Positions 6,868-14,300 of a DNA stretch of 18,190 bases are shown one piece after another. The translations under genes were made by a program, and so were the position numbers. Location: the NCBI GenBank assembly GCA_001412335.1, contig LKUF01000269.1:1-18190 (forward strand), written 5' to 3'. Numbering within the stretch: the stretch's first letter is position 1; every line of letters starts with the position of its first letter. The notes under the pieces were generated by a model. The model ran no database searches. It saw only the letters and a list, made by a program, of their open reading frames with translations, and was not told the origin of the DNA. Origin of the DNA: Methanolinea sp. SDB. GTDB taxonomy: Archaea; Halobacteriota; Methanomicrobia; Methanomicrobiales; Methanospirillaceae.

Positions 6868-6999
6868 ACTGTTTTCTGAACAATTCCCCTGACTCATTCA
6901 TAGAAAAGCGCTGGTCATCCTGAATTTCTGTTTGCCCCATACAGGACGAGAACCCCCGCCACGATACCTTTCCTGACAGGTTCGATGTGCAGGTAGTAT

Positions 7000-7317
7000 T
7001 CAGGCAAAGTGGTCCCTGAGCCGTGATGCAACAGCCTCTGCATCCATGCCTTCGACAAGGACGCGCTTCTGTGTTGACGTCGGGCCCGAGATGATATGAA
7101 CCCGCGATTTCGGAATGGAAAAGATCTCTCCGATGAGAGCAATAACAGCCTTATTTGCCTTCCCTTCAACAGGGGGTGCCCTGATTGAACAGGTGATGGA
7201 ATGCCTCCATTCATTGTAGCCATCGGGAAAGATCTCCCTTTTGCTCGATGGCGAGACGTCGATGGCGATTATCGTTCCGTTCGGGGTCTGTGTGAGAGCA
7301 TCTCTGAAATCATTCAT
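7000..7317 (-). CDS. DUF167 (YggU-like) family protein
   Basis: A 105-residue protein of the DUF167/UPF0235 family, small alpha/beta proteins of unknown function found in bacteria, archaea and eukaryotes. Family marks are IAIDVSPSSKRE (17-28), the archaeal-type GYNEWRHSITCSIRAPPVEG (33-52), GKANKAVIALIGEIF (52-66), SRVHIISGPTSTQKRVLV (71-88) and a helical end. I chose the ATG at 7317 because the family usually starts about 15-20 residues before the first strand. The frame is open up to an ATG at 7452 and there is another ATG at 7350 that overlaps the stop of an 8-codon ORF (TAATG), but the extra residues show no family similarity that I recognise. It follows pyrC on the same strand after 168 bp. 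Confidence 0.83.
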   Translation of the reverse strand: MNDFRDALTQTPNGTIIAIDVSPSSKREIFPDGYNEWRHSITCSIRAPPVEGKANKAVIALIGEIFSIPKSRVHIISGPTSTQKRVLVEGMDAEAVASRLRDHFA

Positions 7318-7485
7318 GTATGCCAAGAATCGGTTAGTGTCGCCCGGCATTAACAACCACGGATCATCGGTGGCATGTTGCCGTGCCCTTCCCTGGTTTT
7401 TACCCTCTGCCGGGCGGTGCCTGTCGCACAAGTGGGTTGTCCCGAAGATCATCTCCAGGCAGTCGCCAATCGATCACCCGGGGAC

Positions 7486-8787
7486 CTAAGAATGTGCTGT
7501 ATCGGCACCATTCTTCTTGTGCCGCCCGCCTATATAACCTCTCCCACCATACCATCCCGAAACGCCCGGGAAGAATTCGTCCTCCCTGTACCGTATTCTC
7601 CCGTCCACCACGACGATCTCCGGAAAGACGGCATCGTATCCTTCAAAAGGTGTCCATCCTGCCTTTGAATGAAGCAATTCAGGTGCAATCTTCGTCATAG
7701 TCTCCGGATATACCGCAAAGTCGGCACGGTCCCCGGGGGAGAGACCCGCCCGGGGGATACCAAGGATGTCACAGGGACGGTAAGAGGTCTTTTCGATAAG
7801 TGACACAAGATCTATTCTCCCTTTCCGGACCTCGGCCATCAGGAGGGGAACCATGGTCTCCACTCCCGGAATTCCCGATGGGGCTTTTTGAAAGGACTGT
7901 CCTTTTTCCTGTAGCGTATGTGGGGCATGATCGGATGCAACAACATCTATCCTATCCCAGGCAGTCCAGATCTTCCTCCGCTCGGACTCGTATCTCAGGG
8001 GCGGATTCACCTTTCCTCCGGTGTCACCAGGAGAAAAACGCTCAAGAGAGAGGAAGAGGTGATGCGGGGTGACTTCGACGGTCGCATCTCCTGCCGCTTC
8101 CACTGCACCGGCAGTGCTCATGTGGCAGAAATGCAGCCTGCAACCGGCAGTGTTTATTCCCCTGACTTCCATCACAGCCTCGATCTCGCTGGAAACAGAC
8201 CGCTTTTGCGAATGATCCTCCAGATTTTCTGAGGGTTCTCCTGCAATCTTCTCCGCGTGAATGGTGGCTAGTGCACCGAGTTCCTGTATCCTTTCCAGTG
8301 CGACCTTCAGGTCTTTCAGGGAGACAGAATCACCGTAACTTGACGGTGCGGCAAATATCTCGCCAAATGCCAGTGCTCCTCCCCTCCACAGACCGTTCAG
8401 ATCGGCAGAGGGGGATACACCCCCGTTGATCGCGTAACCGGCAAGGGAGTACTTCCCTGCCTCGATAACCCTCTGCCTGAGTATCTCCTCGTTCATGATC
8501 GGGGGGACGGTGTTTGGCTGATCGACGACGACGGTGACACCCCCTGCAACGGCGCTCATGGTGCCGCTTTTCCAGTCCTCCTTGTGGGCCTGGATCCCTC
8601 CACGCATGTGTACATGCATGTCCACGCCTCCGGGAATGACCGTTTTGCCCCTGCAGTCAAGTTCGATCTCTGCAGGGAGCGGCGATCCCACGTGTTTCAC
8701 ACGCCCGCCTGATATCGATATATCTGCTATTCTCCCACCGGGAATGGACACGGAACGCAGGACCAGGTCGCACGCAAAACCACCCAT
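7486..8787 (-). CDS. pyrC: Dihydroorotase
   Basis: A 433-residue amidohydrolase that closes carbamoyl-aspartate to dihydroorotate, the third step of pyrimidine synthesis. The TIM-barrel metal ligands are visible: GVDMHVHMRGG with H58 and H60, TIHAEK with H177, HFCHMSTAG with H222, and VASDHAPH with D286. PNTVPP (91-96) and NPPLRYES (261-268) are substrate-side motifs. At the position of the usual carboxylated lysine the sequence reads ALAFGEIFAAPS, with Glu143 rather than Lys. The C terminus (PFEGYDAVFPEIVVVDGR) forms part of the flanking beta-sandwich. The ATG at 8787 begins MGGFACDLVLRSV, a normal start for the outer domain, and lies about 28 bp from a TATA-like AATTATATTC, so the mRNA may be leaderless. 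No SD is seen. Other amidohydrolases (dihydropyrimidinase, allantoinase) are less likely because of the NPPLR/SDHAPH pattern. Confidence 0.92.
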   Translation of the reverse strand: MGGFACDLVLRSVSIPGGRIADISISGGRVKHVGSPLPAEIELDCRGKTVIPGGVDMHVHMRGGIQAHKEDWKSGTMSAVAGGVTVVVDQPNTVPPIMNEEILRQRVIEAGKYSLAGYAINGGVSPSADLNGLWRGGALAFGEIFAAPSSYGDSVSLKDLKVALERIQELGALATIHAEKIAGEPSENLEDHSQKRSVSSEIEAVMEVRGINTAGCRLHFCHMSTAGAVEAAGDATVEVTPHHLFLSLERFSPGDTGGKVNPPLRYESERRKIWTAWDRIDVVASDHAPHTLQEKGQSFQKAPSGIPGVETMVPLLMAEVRKGRIDLVSLIEKTSYRPCDILGIPRAGLSPGDRADFAVYPETMTKIAPELLHSKAGWTPFEGYDAVFPEIVVVDGRIRYREDEFFPGVSGWYGGRGYIGGRHKKNGADTAHS

Positions 8788-8810
8788 ACCAGGATATGCG
8801 TCGGAAAAAT

Positions 8811-8820
8811 GAATATAATT
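8811..8820 (-). promoter_or_regulatory. TATA-like element for pyrC
   Basis: The minus strand reads AATTATATTC, centred about 28 bp upstream of the pyrC ATG at 8787. That spacing would put the first base of the transcript at or within a few bases of the start codon. Confidence 0.5.
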
Positions 8821-8858
8821 AATTGCTGATGGGAATCAGGGATTCGTTCCCGGGGAGA

Positions 8859-11096
8859 TCAGCCATGCTCCGGATGCTCGAACCGTCCCACCAGGAAGAG
8901 TATGGAAGGCATGACGACGATCGCACCGACAAGCGAGAAAGCAACAGTTATCACCGTAACGACTCCGAAGTTGCTGACGATATTGAATGACGAGAGCATG
9001 AGAGCTGCGAAACCAAAGACCGTCGTCATCCCTGAGACCGTGATGGCCGTTCCGATCTGCTGGACCCCGTGCCTGATTGCAGGGATCAGGTCCTGGCCAT
9101 GGCTTCGTTCCTCGTAGACCCTCTCCATTATCAGGATGGTGTATTCCGATGCGACACCGATCGTCATGGAGCCGAGGACGGCCGTGAGTGGCGTATAGTC
9201 GATACCGAGGATGTACATGATCAGGCCGTTCCATCCGACTATCATCATGATCGGGATGACCGGTGTGGCAGCTTTTCCCAGTCTCCGGTAAACCAGGAGG
9301 AGGAAGAGGAATATGAGCCCGAAGGCTGTTATCGTCATCCTGATCTTGCCCTCGGCAATCTTCTCGATGAGGTCGGCAAACATCTCCGTCATCCCGGTAA
9401 TGCTTGCGGATACGCCGGGAGGGGGCTGGTTCCAGGCCAGGTCCTGCTTGATGTTCTCGACCATGGAGAGGGCGACCTCGCTCTCCATATCCACCGTTGA
9501 AAATTCTATCACTGCCTCCGAGGGCCCGCCAAGGTATCTCTCCCGTGTCTCTGTGGGGATCTGTTCCAGAACAGTCCCGATCTCATGGTCCGACGCAGGA
9601 AGGATACCGCCGTTGTACTGGGCAAGGTAATCGGCAATGCTCGTCGATCCGGTTATCATGCTGTTATGGCTCTCTTCGTACTCCTGGAATTGGTGCATCC
9701 ATTGTATAGTATCGGCAGAGAGGACGTTGTCACCGCGGACGAATATGGGCAGAGACGAGGTTGAGCCCATGGTCCTGCTGACCTTCTTTAAGTTTATCAC
9801 GGCAGGCATGTCAGACGGAACGAAGGTCTCTTCGTCGGTGTTGATGGGGATCTCGCCGTCTGTCTGAAACCCTATGAATGCGACAAGTGCGCAGATGATC
9901 AGGATGGGGACGGCGTTCCTTGCCACCTTTTCGGCGAGCCTGCCCAGGAAATCAGTATATACCTCGATCTTCTGTTTCCCGGCTGGCTTTCCCGGATCAG
10001 AACTGTCGTTCACTTTCGGCTTGTACTTCAGGAGAAGTCCCATGGTGGGCACGGCAACCAGAGCCATGAGGTAGCAGCACACGACTCCGATCATGCATAC
10101 AACACCAAAACCCCCGATCATCGGAACAGGTGAGATCAGCATGGCAAGAAAACCCATCGAGGTTGAGAGCATTGCGTACAGGATTGACGGACCGGATTTG
10201 GTGATCGTCGTTTTTACCGCCTGTGGAAGCGGGGAGCGTCGTGCCTCCTCGTCGAACCTGGCATGGAACTGTATGGCATAATCGATCCCGATGCCTATCA
10301 GCACCGGGAAGGCACCGATGGCGACCATGTTTATCTGCAAATTCGCATACCCCATGATACCGAAGGTCAGGATGAGACCGGCCGCAACGATTGCCACCGA
10401 GAGGAACCGGTACCTGACATGGGAGAAGAGGAGACCCACTGCGATGACCATCAGGATCATTGCGGCCAGGATAAGGGTCCCCATCGAGACGCCCATCTCG
10501 TCCATCATCTGCTTCTGGAATGCAGGGTTTCCCGAAACGACCACGTTCACCCCTGGCGGGGGGTTGGAGAGGCTGATGATGGATTCCAGGTTGTCAACGA
10601 CTGTCATCTGTGACTCCTGGGACAGTCCCGGGTCAAGGGTTATCACCGCGATGGTCATCAGGTTCGAGGGGACATACCGGTTCAGTACCTCGGGCGGGAC
10701 ATGCTCCTTTGCGCTTTTTATGTCCGCATAGGAAGAAGGAAGCTGGCCCCCGTTTATCTGCCTGAAGAGGTCGACGATGCTCGTCACCCCGCTTATGTAC
10801 CGCTGTGTCGCCACATCACCCTGGAGGCGGTCCATGTACGCCAGCACATCCGGGTTCAGGACGTCGTCGCTCTCCACGAGGAGCATGATACTGTCCGACT
10901 GGAATGTCTCTGTATATTTGTCGAGCAGCATCCCCCGTTCCGTATCCTTGTCCAGGTACGTGTCGGATCCCGTTTCCATGCTGACAAATGTCATTCCGTA
11001 CAGGGCGGCAACGACAACCCCGATGATGACTGCCAGTACGATGATCGGTTTTTTGTTGATCACTTCGGCAAGCATCTCGTACGGGGAATGGAGCAT
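8859..11096 (-). CDS. RND-superfamily membrane protein (MMPL/HAE3-like)
   Basis: A 745-residue transporter-like protein with the doubled RND fold in the cell membrane. Each half has one helix, a large outer loop, then a helix bundle: helix 1 at about 17-38, loop 40-205, helices at about 206-226, 230-250, 257-277, 303-325 and 330-356; second half helix at 394-412, loop 413-584, helices at about 585-603, 609-630, 634-655, 684-703 and 706-738. GIGIDYAIQFHARFDEE (268-284) and IGVASEYTILIMERVYEE (646-663) are the paired acidic helix-4 motifs. The two outer loops share PPPGV and Y..G..P features. In archaea such HAE3-type proteins are thought to export lipids or hydrophobic compounds, but no substrate is known. 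ATG at 11096 is the first start; 71 bp separate its stop from pyrC. No periplasmic adaptor or channel partner is nearby. Confidence 0.85.
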   Translation of the reverse strand: MLHSPYEMLAEVINKKPIIVLAVIIGVVVAALYGMTFVSMETGSDTYLDKDTERGMLLDKYTETFQSDSIMLLVESDDVLNPDVLAYMDRLQGDVATQRYISGVTSIVDLFRQINGGQLPSSYADIKSAKEHVPPEVLNRYVPSNLMTIAVITLDPGLSQESQMTVVDNLESIISLSNPPPGVNVVVSGNPAFQKQMMDEMGVSMGTLILAAMILMVIAVGLLFSHVRYRFLSVAIVAAGLILTFGIMGYANLQINMVAIGAFPVLIGIGIDYAIQFHARFDEEARRSPLPQAVKTTITKSGPSILYAMLSTSMGFLAMLISPVPMIGGFGVVCMIGVVCCYLMALVAVPTMGLLLKYKPKVNDSSDPGKPAGKQKIEVYTDFLGRLAEKVARNAVPILIICALVAFIGFQTDGEIPINTDEETFVPSDMPAVINLKKVSRTMGSTSSLPIFVRGDNVLSADTIQWMHQFQEYEESHNSMITGSTSIADYLAQYNGGILPASDHEIGTVLEQIPTETRERYLGGPSEAVIEFSTVDMESEVALSMVENIKQDLAWNQPPPGVSASITGMTEMFADLIEKIAEGKIRMTITAFGLIFLFLLLVYRRLGKAATPVIPIMMIVGWNGLIMYILGIDYTPLTAVLGSMTIGVASEYTILIMERVYEERSHGQDLIPAIRHGVQQIGTAITVSGMTTVFGFAALMLSSFNIVSNFGVVTVITVAFSLVGAIVVMPSILFLVGRFEHPEHG

Positions 11097-11199
11097 GATA
11101 TCCGGGATCTATATCTTGTTGATTGGTGATAAACTATTTGTTGTGAATAAGACAACACCAAAAATTACGGTTTCCTGGATGTAATGGATCAGATCAGGC

Positions 11200-11874
11200 T
11201 CATGCTGAAAAATAGTGCCTTGCACCGCACGGGTCATCGGTGGCGATCCCGTCGACGTTCATCATCTCTGCGGCATGGTAATCTTTTCTGGTATTGAGTG
11301 TCCAGGAGATCACCATGAGACCTTTCTCATGAGCTTCCGTAACCATTGCAGGCTTCAATACGGTCATTTTCGTAAGAACAGCTGCTGCACCGAGAATACA
11401 TGCGTTCTCTATGGATACGGGATTTTTTTCCGAGATGATAAGCCCGGTTGCAGTATCAGGCAGTATTTTACCTATCGCTGCGATGCTCTCTTCGTGGAAT
11501 GAGACGACGAGCAGCCTGTCGGGACGGCAGCGTGCCACCTCTATCGAGATCAGGTCTTCTGTTCCGGGCTCTTTTATCTCGAGCACGAGTCCCGAGCTCC
11601 CCCCGGTCAGCTCCAGTACCTCTGAGAGCGTTGGTATCTTCTCGCCCTTCCCCGCATCCAGCTCCCGGAGTTCGCGGAATGTATGGTCCCCGACCCTTCC
11701 TGTGCCGTTTGTCGTCCTCTCCAGGGTCGGATCATGGATGACAACGAGTTCGCCGTCACTGCTCATCCGGACGTCGATCTCGACGTAATTTGCACAGTCC
11801 ATCCCCCTGCGGAGAGCCCGGAGTGTATTTTCGGGTTCAAGAGCCTTCGCACCCCGGTGCCCGATGATCATCAT
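11200..11874 (-). CDS. Glycerophosphodiester phosphodiesterase
   Basis: A 224-residue GDPD-family enzyme, which splits glycerophosphodiesters to glycerol phosphate and an alcohol. The opening IIGHRGAKALEPENTLRA carries the catalytic HR and the conserved ENT. VEIDVRMSSDGELVVIHDP (31-49) holds the metal ligands (E32, D34) and second catalytic H47. RTTNGTGRVGDHTFRELREL and LVLEIKEPG follow, and SWTLNTRKDY and DGIATDDPCG close the barrel. It has no signal peptide, so it is probably cytosolic. Two adjacent ATGs (11874 and 11871) are possible starts; a TATA-like CCTATACAAT centred 27 bp upstream suggests a leaderless message. Length is typical of compact bacterial and archaeal GDPDs. It is 103 bp upstream of the RND gene, same strand. 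Confidence 0.92.
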   Translation of the reverse strand: MMIIGHRGAKALEPENTLRALRRGMDCANYVEIDVRMSSDGELVVIHDPTLERTTNGTGRVGDHTFRELRELDAGKGEKIPTLSEVLELTGGSSGLVLEIKEPGTEDLISIEVARCRPDRLLVVSFHEESIAAIGKILPDTATGLIISEKNPVSIENACILGAAAVLTKMTVLKPAMVTEAHEKGLMVISWTLNTRKDYHAAEMMNVDGIATDDPCGARHYFSA

Positions 11875-11896
11875 TGTTCAGAACATCTGTTGCTCA

Positions 11897-11906
11897 ATTG
11901 TATAGG
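11897..11906 (-). promoter_or_regulatory. TATA-like element for the GDPD gene
   Basis: The minus strand reads CCTATACAAT, centred about 27 bp from the first ATG of the GDPD gene. It is a weaker match than the others in this window. Confidence 0.35.
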
Positions 11907-12042
11907 AATCTTATCCCGCACGCCCGGGTAAACATCCAGGCGGTCCCGTGAAACCGGTTCCGTCTCCCGATACCTTTCTGCCGGATCGGTATTTTATCCC
12001 TTTATTCATCGTAGATTTATGAGGAAGGGGGAGTTTTTAAGG

Positions 12043-12054
12043 ATATATTTAAAT
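12043..12054 (+). promoter_or_regulatory. TATA-like element for the TM-helix protein
   Basis: ATATATTTAAAT lies about 38 bp upstream of the ATG at 12087 and about 30 bp upstream of the in-frame GTG at 12078. No Shine-Dalgarno sequence stands before either codon, so a leaderless or very short-leader transcript is likely. Confidence 0.5.
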
Positions 12055-12086
12055 AATCTTGTTCTTAATTCGAACATGTGTTTATC

Positions 12087-12785
12087 ATGGCAACCACAAA
12101 TGTAGCCACAGATGTAGTCGGTTCGGTCAGTGATGCAATGACACAGACGATCGGCTCGGTAATCGGATTCCTTCCCATGCTCGTCGCAGCCATCATCATC
12201 CTGGTAATCGGATGGGTGGTCGGACGGTTACTGGGATCGGTCATCTCAAAGATTCTTGACAAGATCGGTGTCGACGATGCACTCCGCAAGACATCGGTCG
12301 GGAAAGCCATCGAAGAATCAGGCACGAGTATTGTGCATTTATTCGACCTCATCATCAGGTGGTTCGTCTACCTTATTGCGATTGTTGCAGCCTCGAATGT
12401 CCTCCAGCTTGGATTCCTCACCGATCTCTTCCAGGACATCGTTCTCTACCTGCCTCACGTCGCGATGTTCCTCATCATCCTGGTCGTAGGGTTCATCGTG
12501 ATCGATTACTTTGCCGACATCCTTCATGGGTGGGGTGCAACACAGGACATCGAGTTCCTTGATGTGATCATCCTGCTCCTGCGTGTCTTCTTCTATTTCG
12601 TCATTCTCATACTCGCACTCTCGCAGCTCTTAATCGATCTCACCATCATCTATACCTTCATCACCCCGCTCGCGTGGGGAGTCGGGATAGGAATCGGAGC
12701 TGGTATCGCGGTATTCATTGCGTATGGCCTGAAGGATCGTGCTCCCGAGATGATGGACAATTTCATGAAGAAGGTCTCAAAATAA
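12087..12785 (+). CDS. Multi-pass membrane protein with MscS-like conserved TM helices
   Basis: A 232-residue hydrophobic protein with four or five membrane helices. The first helix unit GFLPMLVAAIIILVIGWVVG followed by an amphipathic KILDKIGVDD segment is the TM-helix repeat found in small membrane proteins related to, or fused with, MscS channels. A second unit (LYLPHVAMFLIILVVGFIVI, then DYFADILHG) repeats the same pattern, so the protein looks like two copies, with helices near residues 90-110 and 145-215 added. It lacks the MscS beta domain, so channel activity is only a guess. The C terminus GLKDRAPEMMDNFMKKVSK is charged. ATG at 12087 fits best; an in-frame GTG at 12078 would add three residues. 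No operon partner: the next genes are divergent or convergent. Confidence 0.75.
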   Translation: MATTNVATDVVGSVSDAMTQTIGSVIGFLPMLVAAIIILVIGWVVGRLLGSVISKILDKIGVDDALRKTSVGKAIEESGTSIVHLFDLIIRWFVYLIAIVAASNVLQLGFLTDLFQDIVLYLPHVAMFLIILVVGFIVIDYFADILHGWGATQDIEFLDVIILLLRVFFYFVILILALSQLLIDLTIIYTFITPLAWGVGIGIGAGIAVFIAYGLKDRAPEMMDNFMKKVSK

Positions 12786-13227
12786 CCTCTCCCTTTTTGT
12801 AATAATTGGAATCCCCGGATGGGGAAGAACAAGAGAGATGAATTTTTATCATTAATCCAGAGTGCACATCCATCAGGGTGAATAAAATCTCAGAACCCGG
12901 ATCCCAGTGTGAATCAAGGAGATCGCAGTCTGGATCCACTGGGAACCAGTCCGCAGGTGAGATTGCCGATATACCTGAAGGGAGAGTTTTGGTCAGTCCC
13001 GGATCCGTGAATCTGGCATGGTGATGAAGATGGTTGTCTTTGCCGAGCAGCCCTGAGTCAATCATTCCGATATACCATCCACCGCACGGCACTCTACTTC
13101 TACGATGGGTCCAGGGGCATCTGTCCGGATCCCGGCCGGCATTCGGATAAGAAGACCCATGGAGGCAAGGACCGGTCACGACCCTGATGATCGCCGACCG
13201 GGTCCGGGATTCACCGCATTCGCGAAG
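12786..13227. other. 442-bp gap without a supported gene
   Basis: After the TM-helix gene a T5 tract (12794-12798 region) and a short TCCCC/GGGGA hairpin at 12812-12825 may end transcription. Beyond it I find only short ORFs: a GTG-started 48-codon frame near 12880 ending in the TGA after NLAW, and a tiny ORF beginning MKMVVFAEQP that stops at once. Codons and residues in these are not convincing. The density of stops in all frames and gene-like GC suggest a decayed gene or a non-coding spacer; I cannot tell which. Confidence 0.4.
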
Positions 13228-14049
13228 TCAGATCCAGGTAACTCCGAGCGGTTTTCGTCTTGGGATCGCATGCACCTCATACTGCGGATGTCCAAACATC
13301 ATTGCATATGCAAGCTCCCTCCCGTCCGGCAGGCCAAGTTCCTGCAGGAGGGGTTCATACTCCCGGACTGCCTCTGCGACGAACCCGGCCCAGCACGTCC
13401 CGATTCCGAAAGCAGGTGCCGCGAGATCGAAATGTGCAAGCGCGATGATCGCATCAAACACTGCCATCTGGTTTCCTTCTGGAATGTGGGCGACGAGGAG
13501 GTGCGGGGCTCCGCGGCAGATGACGTCGTGCCCGGCATCCCACGCACTGATCAGGCCATGCACAAAGCCGCTCATCGGGTGGTCTCTGTTCTGTATCGAC
13601 CTCATCCAGTCGATGGTCAGGCGGGCTACCTCGTGTACCTTCATCGGATCGTGCAGAACAAGCCATTCCACCGGCTGGCCGTTGCATCCCGAGGGTGCAT
13701 ACCTGGCGATATCGAGGAGTTCTGTTATCGTCTCCCTCGGAACGGGCTCTCCCGTGTAATGACGGACAGACCGCCGCATCTTCATGTAGTATCCCAGGTC
13801 ATCGGGGGAGATGGTTCCTGCACCCGAGGGAAGCACCTCCTTTTCGTCCGGGCGGATCTTCAATACGAGTGCATCCGACGGGCAGTAGGCTTCACAATGG
13901 CCGCACTGGATGCACAACCCGGCTATTTCTTCCCGAACCACTGGTAAATTATCTTCACCGGCAGGATCGATAATCCTGCTCGGACACACATCCGAGCATA
14001 TACCGCACCGAGTGCAGAGCTCCCGGTCAACACGTATCGTTGCCATCAT
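13228..14049 (-). CDS. Nitroreductase with N-terminal 2x[4Fe-4S] ferredoxin domain
   Basis: A 273-residue fusion. Residues 1-60 form a bacterial-type ferredoxin with two clusters, CTRCGICSDVCP (C12, C15, C18, C22) and CIQCGHCEAYCP (C46, C49, C52, C56). From about residue 85 the FMN-dependent nitroreductase fold follows: MRRSVRHYTGEPVP is the FMN phosphate-binding start, DIARYAPSGCNGQPVEW its next strand, and FGIGTCWAGFV and AYAMMFGHPQYE the C-terminal core. Electrons from a ferredoxin would be passed to flavin and on to an unknown oxidised substrate; such fusions are common in strict anaerobes. Two adjacent ATGs (14049, 14046) are preceded by a strong GGAGG at 14055-14059; 14046 has the better spacing. 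The gene has its own TATA-like element and no co-directional neighbour. Confidence 0.93.
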   Translation of the reverse strand: MMATIRVDRELCTRCGICSDVCPSRIIDPAGEDNLPVVREEIAGLCIQCGHCEAYCPSDALVLKIRPDEKEVLPSGAGTISPDDLGYYMKMRRSVRHYTGEPVPRETITELLDIARYAPSGCNGQPVEWLVLHDPMKVHEVARLTIDWMRSIQNRDHPMSGFVHGLISAWDAGHDVICRGAPHLLVAHIPEGNQMAVFDAIIALAHFDLAAPAFGIGTCWAGFVAEAVREYEPLLQELGLPDGRELAYAMMFGHPQYEVHAIPRRKPLGVTWI

Positions 14050-14108
14050 TCATTCCTCCAACTATTTTCAAAAAAACAGCAGATCGAGCTGGTACATCTT
14101 CTCCAACG

Positions 14109-14121
14109 GAATATATAGATA
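14109..14121 (-). promoter_or_regulatory. TATA-like element for the nitroreductase gene
   Basis: The minus strand reads ATCTATATATTCC, about 65 bp upstream of the start codon. The implied leader of about 40 nt contains the GGAGG at 14055-14059, so this gene, unlike several neighbours, appears to use a conventional leader. Confidence 0.55.
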
Positions 14122-14203
14122 TGACATTTTAAAACACGTAATTGGGGAATAAACGAGTGCCTTCATTCGATTATCATACCGGAGATATCACCGATATCGA
14201 GAT

Positions 14204-14228
14204 AGTCCGGCCCACTCCGGGCCGGGCT
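14204..14228. repeat. GC-rich 10-bp hairpin in the nitroreductase/alkD gap
   Basis: CCGGCCC (14207-14213) and GGGCCGG (14219-14225) are perfect complements around the loop ACTCC, and the stem extends outward by a T-G, a G-C and an A-T pair. It lies in the divergent intergenic region, about 75 bp upstream of the alkD ATG and upstream of its TATA-like element, so it would be outside the alkD mRNA. No T-run follows on either strand, so it is not a classical terminator. Confidence 0.7.
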
Positions 14229-14270
14229 TAGAGAACACCATTGTGCCACGTCCAGACCCGGATCTTCACA

Positions 14271-14278
14271 TTTTATTA
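14271..14278 (+). promoter_or_regulatory. TATA-like element for alkD-type gene
   Basis: TTTTATTA lies with its centre about 26 bp upstream of the ATG at 14301. With no Shine-Dalgarno sequence before that ATG, transcription would start at or very near the start codon. Confidence 0.45.
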
Positions 14279-14300
14279 CTGTTCCTCCTGAACATGAATC

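Noticed and set aside
12763..13179. 138-codon minus-strand frame in the gap downstream of the TM-helix gene
   Set aside because: It overlaps the 3' end of that gene, has a composition unlike its neighbours and no recognisable motif or ribosome binding site.
13105..13947. 280-codon plus-strand frame opposite the nitroreductase
   Set aside because: The opposite strand encodes the ferredoxin-nitroreductase with all cluster and FMN motifs; this frame shows none.
14204..14228. Intrinsic terminator
   Set aside because: There is no T-run on either strand and both flanking genes point away from the hairpin.
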